Shown one piece after another: positions 6,951 to 15,232 of a stretch of DNA of 26,624 nucleotides (within the stretch, counting starts at the first letter, position 1; each line of letters starts with the position of its first letter). Under the pieces are notes generated by a model. That model searched no databases. It saw only the letters and a program-made list of their open reading frames with translations, and was not told the DNA's origin. Source of the DNA: Propionivibrio sp. (GTDB lineage: Bacteria > Pseudomonadota > Gammaproteobacteria > Burkholderiales > Rhodocyclaceae); assembly GCA_003249625.1 (NCBI GenBank), contig QKII01000034.1, positions 1-26,624 on the forward strand. The letters are read 5' to 3'. The position numbers were made by a program, and so were the translations under genes.

Positions 6951-7686
6951 TCTTCCTGGCTTTCTTCTTGACGCCCGATTCTCCGAAAACCCTGGCGCGC
7001 AGACGCGCAACTGCCTGTGTATGCAACTGGCAAACGCGCGACTCCGTTACCCCCATTACTTCGCCAATCTCACGCAAGTTGAGATCCTGTTCGTAATACA
7101 GAGACATCATCAACTTTTCACGTTCGGGAAGCAACTCGATCCCCTGAACGAGCAAGCGCTTGAAATTCTCGTCCTCCAGGATTGCCAGCGGGTCTCCCGA
7201 GGTATCGGACAAGTGTCTTTCGAGGTAATCGTCGTCGCTCTCATCCACCAAGTCTTCCAGCGAAATCAACTGATGCCCGCGAGCATCCTGCAGCATTTTC
7301 TGATACTCCGCGAGCGACACACCAAGCGATCGGGCCAATTCGTTCTCTGAAGGCGGGCGACCATGCTCCTGTTCCAGTTGCGCAATCGCCTTTTCTATCT
7401 GCCTGAAATCGCGACGCAAGCTGCGGGGTAGCCAGTCGTTTTCCCGCAAGCCGTCAAGCATGGCACCACGCACCCGTTGCGCAGCGTAGGTTTCAAATTG
7501 CGCGCCCATACCAGCCTCGAACCGGTCGATAGCATCAAGCAGGCCGATCATGCCGTTCTGCACAAGATCCTCGACCTGAACGCTCGACGGAAGGCGAGAC
7601 ATCAAGTGGTGGGCGATGCGCTTGACGAGCGGAGCGAACTGCTGAACCAGCTGGTCCTTGTTAATCTGACCGGCAGCGTTGTACAT
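6943..7686 (-). CDS. fliA: FliA, flagellar sigma-28 factor
   Basis: FliA directs RNA polymerase to late flagellar promoters; the flgM promoter at 4556-4582 is a visible target. It has 247 residues, the usual length. Sigma region 2 is at about 18-90 (VEDLVQNGMIGLLDAIDRFE, then 'FETYAAQRVRGAMLDGLRENDW'). Region 3 is at about 95-165. Region 4 is at about 180-238, with the helix-turn-helix 'NLREIGEVMGVTESRVCQLHTQA'. The C-terminus is Lys-rich. It lies 12 bases after flhG and overlaps motC. Its product is presumably held inactive by the FlgM encoded 2 kb away. Confidence 0.98.
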   Translation of the reverse strand: MYNAAGQINKDQLVQQFAPLVKRIAHHLMSRLPSSVQVEDLVQNGMIGLLDAIDRFEAGMGAQFETYAAQRVRGAMLDGLRENDWLPRSLRRDFRQIEKAIAQLEQEHGRPPSENELARSLGVSLAEYQKMLQDARGHQLISLEDLVDESDDDYLERHLSDTSGDPLAILEDENFKRLLVQGIELLPEREKLMMSLYYEQDLNLREIGEVMGVTESRVCQLHTQAVARLRARVFGESGVKKKARKNG

Positions 7687-7698
7687 AGAGCGAAGAGA

Positions 7699-8583
7699 TC
7701 AAGCGTAAATGGCGACGGGATCAATTTTCTGGCTCAAGTGTAACAGTTGCTCTAGAAACTGTTCGAGTCCTCCGTCGTTCTGATCGGGGCTTTGCCATTC
7801 AAGAAGCTCGCCCGCCAACCGACGACACGCCTTCGCCGCGGCGGTATCCGGATACAGACTTTCCAACGGCTGACTCATCACTGTGGCCCGCTGCACTCGC
7901 TCATCGAGAGGCACACCGCCTGCGTATTCGAGCCGGGCGAAGCGTCGGCTGTGGGCGACCCGCGCGATGTTGCCAAAGACCGCGCGTGCCTCCACCGCGC
8001 TGCGGGCGCCATTGACCAGAATTCGATAATCTCTCCGAGCGTAGCCCAGACTCACTTTCTTGATCAGCGCATACGCCTCGGTGATCGACGCAGGCGTCGG
8101 CGACATGACGATAATGGCCTGCTGAGCAGCCAGGCCAAACGGTGAAAACCCAAGCGGATGGTCCAGCGACGCGTTCACCAGGATTACATCAGCTGGATCT
8201 TCGAGCGCAGAAAATCCCTGCATCAAGGCGCTGCGCTGCCTCGTACCCAACTTACCAAGATGCCCGACAGCCGCGGCGACGGGCAACACTCGCACTCCCG
8301 GATGAACATTGATCAACACATCGGAGAGCGGCACTCCGTGCTCTATGACATGCAACAGGTCATGGCTGATTTGTCCGCCAAAACGCGCGGCGACGCCCCC
8401 GCACGCTCCTTCGTCGAACACGAGAACATTCTTGCCTCGCCGCGCGAGACATGCAGCGAGGTTTGCGACCAGCGTGCTCTTTCCGACACCAGCACTCCCC
8501 GCTGCGAATGCAACAACCCGCAATTGCTCACGGGCGAAAAGACGTCGCAGACCTGCGGCCTGATCTGTGTAGAGTTCAGCCAC
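7699..8583 (-). CDS. flhG: FlhG/FleN, MinD-like flagellar number regulator with degenerate ATPase motifs
   Basis: FlhG works with FlhF to set flagellar number and position. It has 294 residues. The N-terminal D7-Q-A-A-G-L-R13 matches the DQAxxLR motif that stimulates FlhF GTPase in studied FlhG proteins. The P-loop at 29-37 reads GSAGVGKST: the core lysine K35 is present, but the 'signature' lysine of MinD-type ATPases is replaced by serine (S30). The later 'DADLG' stretch is 'DEGACGG' (from D57). In the Walker B region the usual acidic I-D-T is V-N-A-S (near residue 138). This is still FlhG by position and overall pattern, overlapping flhF by 8 bases and followed by fliA. Its ATP-dependent dimer cycle may be altered (inference). 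Confidence 0.9.
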   Translation of the reverse strand: MAELYTDQAAGLRRLFAREQLRVVAFAAGSAGVGKSTLVANLAACLARRGKNVLVFDEGACGGVAARFGGQISHDLLHVIEHGVPLSDVLINVHPGVRVLPVAAAVGHLGKLGTRQRSALMQGFSALEDPADVILVNASLDHPLGFSPFGLAAQQAIIVMSPTPASITEAYALIKKVSLGYARRDYRILVNGARSAVEARAVFGNIARVAHSRRFARLEYAGGVPLDERVQRATVMSQPLESLYPDTAAAKACRRLAGELLEWQSPDQNDGGLEQFLEQLLHLSQKIDPVAIYA

Positions 8584-9886
8584 GACGCCCGCCCACCGCC
8601 ATAATTTCCTTGGCGCTGGCCATCATCAGCCCCGATTCGAGGCCATCGAACCGATGGGGAGAAGACTGCGGCAGATCCTTGAACGCCCGGTGCAACAGAT
8701 AAACGCGATTCGGCAAATGCAGATCTTCCGGCACGCGCTGCCCATTCGAAACGTAGTGCAGCGGCAGGCGGTGGCGGATAATGACGTCGAGCGCCGTTGC
8801 CAAGCCGGCCGCTTCATCCACCTTGCTCAGTATGCAACCCGCCAGATCCGGACCGCTGTAGGCTCTAACCACGTCGTCGAGTGTATCGCCACGCCCGGTC
8901 GCAGACAGCAGCAACAGGCGCTTGACGCCACTATGCCCGAACATTGCCACCTGCTCCTCAACCAGCCTGTCCCGCTGGCTCATCCCCATGGTATCGATCA
9001 ATACCATGTGCTTGTGCTGCAGGTCGGACAAGGTCTGCCGCAACTCCTCAGCGTCCCTCACCATATACACGGAAACACCAAGGATGCGACCGTAGATCCT
9101 CAGTTGCTCGTGCGCACCGATCCGGTAACCGTCGGTCGTGATCAGTGCCACCTTGCTGGCACCGTGGCGCAGGACGCAACGTGCGGCTAGCTTTGCCGTT
9201 GTTGTGGTCTTGCCAACGCCGGTCGGCCCGACCAGTGCGTAGACACCGCCGCGATCGATAATGTCGCTCTCCGTCCCGATCGTACACAGCGAACGGTCGG
9301 CTGCCGCCTTGACCCAGGCCAGCGCTTGCGTAGCAGCCAGATCGCGCGGCAATTCCGCCAGGAGATCGCGCGCCAGTCGAGGTGAGAAACCCGCATCGAG
9401 CATCTGGCGCAGAACTTCCGTTTTAACAGGTTCCGAACGCGTGCTCTCACCCCAGGCGAAGCCTGCCAGATGCTGTTCGACGATGCGCCGCAACGAACGA
9501 ATCTCGTCCATTACCTCGGAGGGGATGATTTCTGCCTGCTTTGAGGCCACGCCTGCAACGTCCTGGCCTGCCGGCCGATCAATGCGCGGCATAGGCCTTG
9601 AGGCAAGCTGTGGAATTTCCGTGGGCGCCAACTTTGGCCCGGCCGCAGGCTGCTGCGAACGAGCCCCCGCAGTCAGGTTTACGGTGTAATCCTCATCACG
9701 GCGGTGCCTCGTCTCAACACTCGGTTGCTGGACGATCATATCCATGTCGCCTGACGCCACGGCCATAATTTCGACACCACCAGGAACCGCCCGGTTAGAC
9801 AGGATGATGGCATCCGGCCCAAGGAGTTCCTTGACCTTGCGCAACGCATCCCGCGCCGTTGAAGCGACAAATTTCCTGACGTTCAT
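8576..9886 (-). CDS. flhF: FlhF, SRP-type GTPase for flagellar placement
   Basis: FlhF marks the cell pole and recruits early flagellar parts. It has 436 residues. The B domain at the N-terminus (MNVRKFVASTARDALRKVKELLGPDAIILSNR) is typical. A Pro/Ala-rich linker covers about 70-130. The NG domain follows, with the P-loop 'VGPTGVGKTTTTAKLA' near 215-232, 'ITTDGYRIGAHEQLRIYGRILGV' near 255-277, 'VLIDTMGMSQRD' near 300, and 'GCILSKVDEAAGLATALDV' near 355. Its ATG overlaps the flhA stop (ATGA), and its end overlaps flhG by 8 bases. Confidence 0.97.
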   Translation of the reverse strand: MNVRKFVASTARDALRKVKELLGPDAIILSNRAVPGGVEIMAVASGDMDMIVQQPSVETRHRRDEDYTVNLTAGARSQQPAAGPKLAPTEIPQLASRPMPRIDRPAGQDVAGVASKQAEIIPSEVMDEIRSLRRIVEQHLAGFAWGESTRSEPVKTEVLRQMLDAGFSPRLARDLLAELPRDLAATQALAWVKAAADRSLCTIGTESDIIDRGGVYALVGPTGVGKTTTTAKLAARCVLRHGASKVALITTDGYRIGAHEQLRIYGRILGVSVYMVRDAEELRQTLSDLQHKHMVLIDTMGMSQRDRLVEEQVAMFGHSGVKRLLLLSATGRGDTLDDVVRAYSGPDLAGCILSKVDEAAGLATALDVIIRHRLPLHYVSNGQRVPEDLHLPNRVYLLHRAFKDLPQSSPHRFDGLESGLMMASAKEIMAVGGRRG

Positions 9887-11970
9887 GCTTTACCCCCAAT
9901 GATCGAGGTGACCTTGATTATTTTGTTTTCCGGCACTTCCGCATGGGCCAGCACCTTCAGTTGAGAAATTCCCCGTCGCAGGAAGCGCGACAGGAGCGGA
10001 CGAAGATTGCCTGACACCAAAAGAACGGCGGGAAGACCTAACGCTTCCTGACGCTGCGTGGCGGCCGCTGTTTCCCGAATCAGCGTATCGGCGAGGCCGG
10101 GTTCGATACTGGCTCCCTCGCTACCGCCTGCCATGGCTTGGTTCAATATCCTTTCAAGTTGCGGATCAAGCGACATCACCTGGATTTCACCGCCGCTAGG
10201 ATAGAGCTGCTGGACAATCGAACGGCCTAGCGCGACACGCACCTGCGCTGTCAATGCTTCGCCGTCCTGGGTACGGGGAGCTGTCTCGGCAAGCGTCTCG
10301 ATGATGGTGCGCATGTCCCGGATATGCACCCCCTCGTCCAGAAGGTTCTGCAGCACCTTCTGGAGCACCCCGAGTTGCAACACCTTGGGCACGAGATCCT
10401 CGACCAGCTTCGGCATTTCCTTAGACAAATGGTCAAGCAGCGCCTGCGCTTCCTGGCGGCCCAGCAACTCGGCTGCGTGCGACAGAATAAGATGGTTGAG
10501 GTGGGTAGCGACCACGGTGCTCGCGTCGACCACGGTATAGCCGAAAGCCTGCGCCTGATCGCGCAACGCATTGTCGATCCAGATCGCCGGCAGACCAAAG
10601 GCTGGATCCTTCGTCGCCGTTCCGGCAAGTTGTCCAACGACGCGGCCGGGATTAATGGCCAGCAGGTTGCCGGGGAAAGCTTCTCCCTGACCGATTTCAA
10701 CGCCCTTGAGTAAGATTCGGTAGGCGTTCGGCTTCAGTTCGAGGTTATCCCGGATATGCACGGGAGAGACGAGATAGCCGACTTCCTGCGCGAATTTTTT
10801 CCTGATCCCGCGTATCCGCCGCAACAACTCCCCGTCCTGAGCTTTATCGACCAGAGGAATCAAGCGATAGCCAACCTCCAGACCAAGCACGTCAAGTGGT
10901 GCCACGTCAGCCCAGCTGGCTTCCTGCGATTCTGCCGTCGCAACCGGGGGAGCCGCCTTCACTGGCACCGGCTTTTCCTGCTCCTGACGACGAGACATTT
11001 CCCAAGCCAGTGCACCAAGCGCTGTCGCCAGCAGCAGAAAAACGAAATTGGGCATGCCCGGAATCAACCCCAATAGTCCGATAATCGCCGCCGACAGTGC
11101 AATCACCCGCGGGTTGTTGAACAACTGCCCGAGAAACTGCTGGGAAAGATCTTGCGTATCGCCAACACGGGTAACGACCATGCCTGCGGCGATGGAGATA
11201 ATCAACGCGGGGATCTGGGCAACCAACCCGTCCCCCACTGTCAGCAGGGTATAGGTCTTTGCTGCCGTCCCCAAGTCTAGATTGTGTTGCAACATGCCGA
11301 CGAACAGCCCGCCGACAACGTTGATCAGCATGATCAAAATCCCGGCGACAGCATCGCCACGAACGAATTTCGACGCACCGTCCATCGATCCGAAGAAATC
11401 GGCCTCCTCGGCAATCGTCGCACGTCGTCTGCGCGCCTCGTCCTCGCCGATCAGACCGGCATTCAAATCGGCATCGATCGCCATCTGCTTACCCGGCATG
11501 GCGTCAAGGGTAAACCGAGCGGCAACTTCGGCAACCCGGCCAGCGCCTTTGGTGATTACCACGAAGTTGATAATCACCAGAATGGCAAACACAACGATAC
11601 CAACCGCATAGTTTCCGCCAACCAAGAAATGGCCGAAAGCATCGATCACTTGCCCCGCCGCCCCCTGCCCCGTATGCCCTTCCAGCAGCACAACGCGTGT
11701 TGAAGCGACGTTCAGAGACAGGCGAAGAAGGGTGGTAATCAGAAGAACGGTAGGAAACACCGAGAAATCAAGGGGTTTCAGTACATTGATCGCAACGAGC
11801 ATCACAATGATCGAGATCGCGATATTAAATGTGAAAAACAGGTCGAGCATGAAGGGCGGCAGAGGCAACACCATCATCGCCAGCACCAGCATGATCAGCA
11901 ACGGTCCGGCCAGCTGCTGCAAGCCGACACGGCCGATAAAGCTCTGCAGGGTCATGCTCGAGCTAGCCAT
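9883..11970 (-). CDS. flhA: FlhA, flagellar export gate protein
   Basis: FlhA is the largest export-gate component and couples the proton gradient to secretion. It has 695 residues. The N-terminal half is a multi-helix membrane region (about 20-330) including the conserved FHIPEP-family loop 'ARFTLDAMPGKQMAIDADLNAGLI' near 150-173. After a linker (about 335-360), the C-terminal cytoplasmic domain includes 'VGYRLIPLVDKAQDGELLRRIRGIRKKFAQEVGY' near 370-403, which receives chaperone-substrate complexes. It overlaps flhB by 8 bases and flhF by 4. Confidence 0.98.
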   Translation of the reverse strand: MASSSMTLQSFIGRVGLQQLAGPLLIMLVLAMMVLPLPPFMLDLFFTFNIAISIIVMLVAINVLKPLDFSVFPTVLLITTLLRLSLNVASTRVVLLEGHTGQGAAGQVIDAFGHFLVGGNYAVGIVVFAILVIINFVVITKGAGRVAEVAARFTLDAMPGKQMAIDADLNAGLIGEDEARRRRATIAEEADFFGSMDGASKFVRGDAVAGILIMLINVVGGLFVGMLQHNLDLGTAAKTYTLLTVGDGLVAQIPALIISIAAGMVVTRVGDTQDLSQQFLGQLFNNPRVIALSAAIIGLLGLIPGMPNFVFLLLATALGALAWEMSRRQEQEKPVPVKAAPPVATAESQEASWADVAPLDVLGLEVGYRLIPLVDKAQDGELLRRIRGIRKKFAQEVGYLVSPVHIRDNLELKPNAYRILLKGVEIGQGEAFPGNLLAINPGRVVGQLAGTATKDPAFGLPAIWIDNALRDQAQAFGYTVVDASTVVATHLNHLILSHAAELLGRQEAQALLDHLSKEMPKLVEDLVPKVLQLGVLQKVLQNLLDEGVHIRDMRTIIETLAETAPRTQDGEALTAQVRVALGRSIVQQLYPSGGEIQVMSLDPQLERILNQAMAGGSEGASIEPGLADTLIRETAAATQRQEALGLPAVLLVSGNLRPLLSRFLRRGISQLKVLAHAEVPENKIIKVTSIIGGKA

Positions 11971-13105
11971 TGACGGCCTCCGCGACCATCAGCTCATCCG
12001 GCACCGGAATCGCACGCGGAGGAACCGGATAATTGCCACCCTGCTCCCGCCAACGAGCCAACTGATAGATGTAGGCCAGCACCTCCGCCACAGCGGAATA
12101 GAGCGCTGAAGGTATTTCCTGATCCAGTTCCGCGTGCCGGTAAAGCGACCTGGCCAACGGCGGAGCTTCGAGCAATGGGACCCCATTCTCGGCACCAATC
12201 GCGCGGATCTTCAGTGCAATTTCGCCCATTCCTTTCGCAATCACCTTAGGCGCGCCCATTCCATTTTTGTAGGCAAGCGCCACTGCAAAATGGGTCGGGT
12301 TGGTGACGATTACATCCGCCGAGGGGACGGCACTCATCATTCGCCGGCGTGCTGCCTCACGCTGCATACTCCTGATCCGCCCCTTGACCTCGGGATTCCC
12401 TTCCATTTCCTTGCTTTCTCGACGCACCTCTTCTTTGCTCATTTTCAGCTTGTTGTGGTACTGCCAAAGCTGGAACGGAACATCAAGGGCAACGATCAGC
12501 AGCATCGAAACAACAATCATGAGAAAGCTGAAATTGATCAAATGCCCAGCGGTAGCGAGACCTGCATCGATCGTTTGAGTAAGGAGGGAAACAATGTCGC
12601 CGCGCTCGGCCCACAACACCCTGGCTGCAACGCCGCCGATCAGCGTCGCCTTGGCAATGCCCTTGACCAGTTCGAGCACACCGGACCACGAGATGATTCG
12701 TGTCATGCCTTTGAGCGGATCGAGCCGCCCAAGATCGGGCGCCATTGCCTTGAACGAGACATTCCAGCTTCCGAGGAAGAACGGCGCAATCAGCGCCGCC
12801 GCAACCAGCGCCAGGACAAAGGGCGCAAAGGTAAGCAACGCATCCAGAGCTACCTCACCAAACCGCGCCACCATGATCTGCGGATCGCGCAGCACCTCTC
12901 CGTCGAACATCAGGCCTTGCGACACAATGGTCGATGTGCGATGCATCATCCATCCTCCGACCATCCAGAAAAAACCTGCGGCAACCATCAGAATCAGAAA
13001 TGCACCAACCTCGCGCGAACGCGGAACTTGCCCCTCCTCACGCGCCTGCGCCAGACGCCGTGACGAGGCGGGCTCTGTTCGCTCAAGATCGCTTTCTTCG
13101 GCCAT
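11963..13105 (-). CDS. flhB: FlhB, export gate and substrate-specificity switch
   Basis: FlhB sits in the export gate and switches export from rod/hook to filament proteins. It has 380 residues. A charged N-terminus (EESDLERTEPASSRRLAQAREEGQVPRSREV) precedes four membrane helices between about 30 and 210. The cytoplasmic domain contains the self-cleavage motif N-P-T-H near residue 268 (DVIVTNPTHFAVAL). It is the first gene of the flhB-flhA-flhF-flhG-fliA-motC-motD operon. A GGAA lies 7 bases before the ATG. A TATAAT box about 27 bases upstream of the ATG is a plausible -10. Confidence 0.98.
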   Translation of the reverse strand: MAEESDLERTEPASSRRLAQAREEGQVPRSREVGAFLILMVAAGFFWMVGGWMMHRTSTIVSQGLMFDGEVLRDPQIMVARFGEVALDALLTFAPFVLALVAAALIAPFFLGSWNVSFKAMAPDLGRLDPLKGMTRIISWSGVLELVKGIAKATLIGGVAARVLWAERGDIVSLLTQTIDAGLATAGHLINFSFLMIVVSMLLIVALDVPFQLWQYHNKLKMSKEEVRRESKEMEGNPEVKGRIRSMQREAARRRMMSAVPSADVIVTNPTHFAVALAYKNGMGAPKVIAKGMGEIALKIRAIGAENGVPLLEAPPLARSLYRHAELDQEIPSALYSAVAEVLAYIYQLARWREQGGNYPVPPRAIPVPDELMVAEAVNG

Positions 13106-13130
13106 CTTCCGGTTCCAAAAATCCAGAGCT

Positions 13131-13200
13131 AATTATATAAAAAAACTTTAAAAAATAAAGATATATGTCGCTTTATTTACACCAATTCTCGAAAAAATGA
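13131..13200 (-). promoter_or_regulatory. AT-rich promoter region upstream of flhB
   Basis: About 70 bases between the cheA terminator and flhB are strikingly AT-rich, with long A and T runs, unlike the GC-rich surroundings. On the minus strand a perfect TATAAT (13137-13132) would start transcription near 13125, leaving a 20-base leader to flhB; no good -35 is visible. A GG-N10-GC pair (TTGGTGTAAATAAAGC, 13185-13170) resembles sigma-54 only in its invariant dinucleotides. The sigma class is therefore undecided. Confidence 0.5.
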
Positions 13201-13223
13201 ATACCGCCACCGTTTGTCGTTCC

Positions 13224-13252
13224 AAAAAAAACTGGGGGCCGAAGCCCCCAGT
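13224..13252 (-). terminator. Rho-independent terminator after cheA
   Basis: A perfect 9-base-pair stem ACTGGGGGC/GCCCCCAGT encloses a 4-base loop (13231-13252). On the minus strand eight T residues follow directly (13231-13224). It lies 24 bases beyond the cheA stop codon and ends the motA-to-cheA transcription unit, separating it from flhB. Confidence 0.93.
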
Positions 13253-13276
13253 GAAAGAACAAATAACTAATTACTA

Positions 13277-15220
13277 TCAAATAGATAGCTCAATAGAGCG
13301 CGCATTCCTGACACCAAGCTCACGATCGATATGCGCATTAAGATCCGCCAACAACTCCTTCATATCGAGGATCAGGACAATCTGCCCGTTCGACAGCGTG
13401 GTTACGCCCGCCACGCCACGCGGACGGAAATCGTCGAGCGACTTGATCACCGCATCGTCGCGCCCTGCAAAACTGTCGACCGAAAGGATGAAGCTCCGTT
13501 CTGCTGCCTGCATCAGCACGCCATATTCCGGAGGTTGCACCTGCGGCCAACCAAGCAGGCGCGAAAGAGCCACGACAGGCAAAACCTCGCCTCGGACAAC
13601 TAGCGTCTCCTTGCCACCGACTTCTTGCATCTTGTCCTTTTCGATCGGCAAGATCTCGCGCACCATCGAAAGCGGCAAAGCAAACGGTTGATCTCCGAGC
13701 AAGACCAAAAGCACCGGCAGAATCGCAAGAGTCAGCGGAAGAGAAATGAGGAACACGGTTCCTTTGCCTAGCTCCGAACGGATTTCAACCGATCCGTTGA
13801 GCTTCTGGATGTTCGTTTTTACGACATCCATGCCGACCCCGCGCCCTGACACTGCAGACGCCTGTGTCATCGTCGAGAAGCCAGGCAGGAAGATCAGGTT
13901 AAGACTTTGCCGGTCATCGAGCGTATTCGCCTCCTCCTCCTTGATCAGGCCTTTTTCGACGGCCTTGGCGCGGATTCTTTCCGGGCTCATCCCACGACCA
14001 TCATCTGCAATGATCAGAACGATATGATCGCCTTCCTGACGTGCTTCCAGGCGCACCACACTCTTGGTCGGTTTCCCAGCGGCCAATCGCTCTTCCTGAG
14101 ACTCAACGCCATGATCAACCGCATTGCGCACAAGATGCACCAAAGGATCTGCAAGATCCTCGATCATGGTCTTGTCGACTTCAGTCTCCTCCCCAACCAG
14201 CGCTAGCTCAACATCTTTACCCAACTGTCGTGCCAGATCTCGCGCAATACGGGGATACTTCTGGAACAGTCGCCCAATCGGCTGCATCCGCGTTTTCATT
14301 ACGGAATTCTGCAGATCCGAAACAAGCAGATCGAGCTGGCTCACCGCTTGGTCGAGAGCGTGCAGTGTCTCTGAATCATTGCGCCCAGCGAGAATATCCG
14401 CCCGCAAACTGGTCAGTCGATTCTTCGTCAGACCGATTTCGCCGGACAGATTGAGCACCTGATCGAGACGCGCTGTGTCGACACGGATTGTCGATTCGCG
14501 AGTCGCGATTTTTTCGTCGGAACGCCTGCCTCCCGTCGCGCCAGAGCCGGCAAGCGCCGGCTTGTCGGTCGAGCGCCGCCCCTCAGGAGGAAAATGCGGC
14601 ATCACCTCTGGAGCAGCAACAACAGCACCAGCTTGCTTCAGATCGGGCGATGCCCCGGCGGGAATAACGCTAGGCTCTTTCTGCTCCGCCCCCGTTACCG
14701 CGGCATGAAGCGCTTGCCAGTCGGGTTCCCCATCATCCCCGCTGACCTCTCCCGACGACGGCTCCGCATTGGCTTCCGATGCAGGCGCCGACGTAGCAAC
14801 CGAGCCCGCCTCCTGAGCGGCCGGCTCCATTTCGTGTAGTGCGACTCGAAGAGCCTGAATCACATCGGCCGGAGCAGGCTTCGGCTGCACAGACTGCCCC
14901 AATTCGCCAAACATGCATCTGACCCCTTGCGTAGCAGCCATGATGATGTCGAGCAGTTCCGGCGTCAGCGTCATTTCGCCGTTTCTAAGCTTGTCAAAGA
15001 GATTCTCGGTCAAATGACAAAGAGTTACCAACTCTGTGGCATTAAGAAATCCCGCCCCCCCCTTGATCGTGTGAAACCCTCTGAAGATATCGTTTAACAA
15101 GGACCGATCTTCAGGATCCCGCTCCAGTTCGACGAGTCTGTTATCCACATCTGAAAGCAGATCACTCGCCTCCTGCAAAAAGTCCTGTAGCAGGTCTTCC
15201 ATTCCGGAAAAGTCACTCAT
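13277..15220 (-). CDS. cheA: CheA, chemotaxis histidine kinase (no evident P2 domain)
   Basis: CheA autophosphorylates when receptors signal and passes phosphate to CheY. The ATG at 15220 is chosen because AGGAGG lies 6 bases upstream and the N-terminus is the standard Hpt start; this gives 647 residues. P1/Hpt occupies 1-109, with the phosphorylated H50 (GFHTIKGGAGF). Residues 110-240 are an Ala/Pro/Glu-rich linker with no recognisable P2 domain. The P3 dimer helix starts near 243 (TARLDQVLNLSGEIGLTKNRL). The P4 kinase has its N-box near 365 (LVHLVRNAVDHGVE), 'ADDGRGMS' near 408 and 'GRGVGMDVV' near 461. P5 (CheW-like) runs from about 505 to 640. As sequenced, the cheZ frame runs straight into this gene, so a 937-residue CheZ-CheA fusion is formally possible. 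Confidence 0.96.
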   Translation of the reverse strand: MSDFSGMEDLLQDFLQEASDLLSDVDNRLVELERDPEDRSLLNDIFRGFHTIKGGAGFLNATELVTLCHLTENLFDKLRNGEMTLTPELLDIIMAATQGVRCMFGELGQSVQPKPAPADVIQALRVALHEMEPAAQEAGSVATSAPASEANAEPSSGEVSGDDGEPDWQALHAAVTGAEQKEPSVIPAGASPDLKQAGAVVAAPEVMPHFPPEGRRSTDKPALAGSGATGGRRSDEKIATRESTIRVDTARLDQVLNLSGEIGLTKNRLTSLRADILAGRNDSETLHALDQAVSQLDLLVSDLQNSVMKTRMQPIGRLFQKYPRIARDLARQLGKDVELALVGEETEVDKTMIEDLADPLVHLVRNAVDHGVESQEERLAAGKPTKSVVRLEARQEGDHIVLIIADDGRGMSPERIRAKAVEKGLIKEEEANTLDDRQSLNLIFLPGFSTMTQASAVSGRGVGMDVVKTNIQKLNGSVEIRSELGKGTVFLISLPLTLAILPVLLVLLGDQPFALPLSMVREILPIEKDKMQEVGGKETLVVRGEVLPVVALSRLLGWPQVQPPEYGVLMQAAERSFILSVDSFAGRDDAVIKSLDDFRPRGVAGVTTLSNGQIVLILDMKELLADLNAHIDRELGVRNARSIELSI

Positions 15221-15226
15221 ATCGAA

Positions 15227-15232
15227 CCTCCT
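15227..15232 (-). promoter_or_regulatory. Strong ribosome binding site of cheA
   Basis: The minus strand has AGGAGG six bases before the cheA ATG at 15220. It overlaps the out-of-frame TAG (15233-15231) that would end a normal CheZ. This supports independent translation of CheA even though the cheZ frame is open across the junction. Confidence 0.85.

Noticed and set aside
6951..7010. MotC starting 20 codons earlier inside fliA
   Set aside because: The extra residues are charged and lie in the fliA coding region; the ATG at 6950 starts directly at the first membrane helix behind AGGAAGA.
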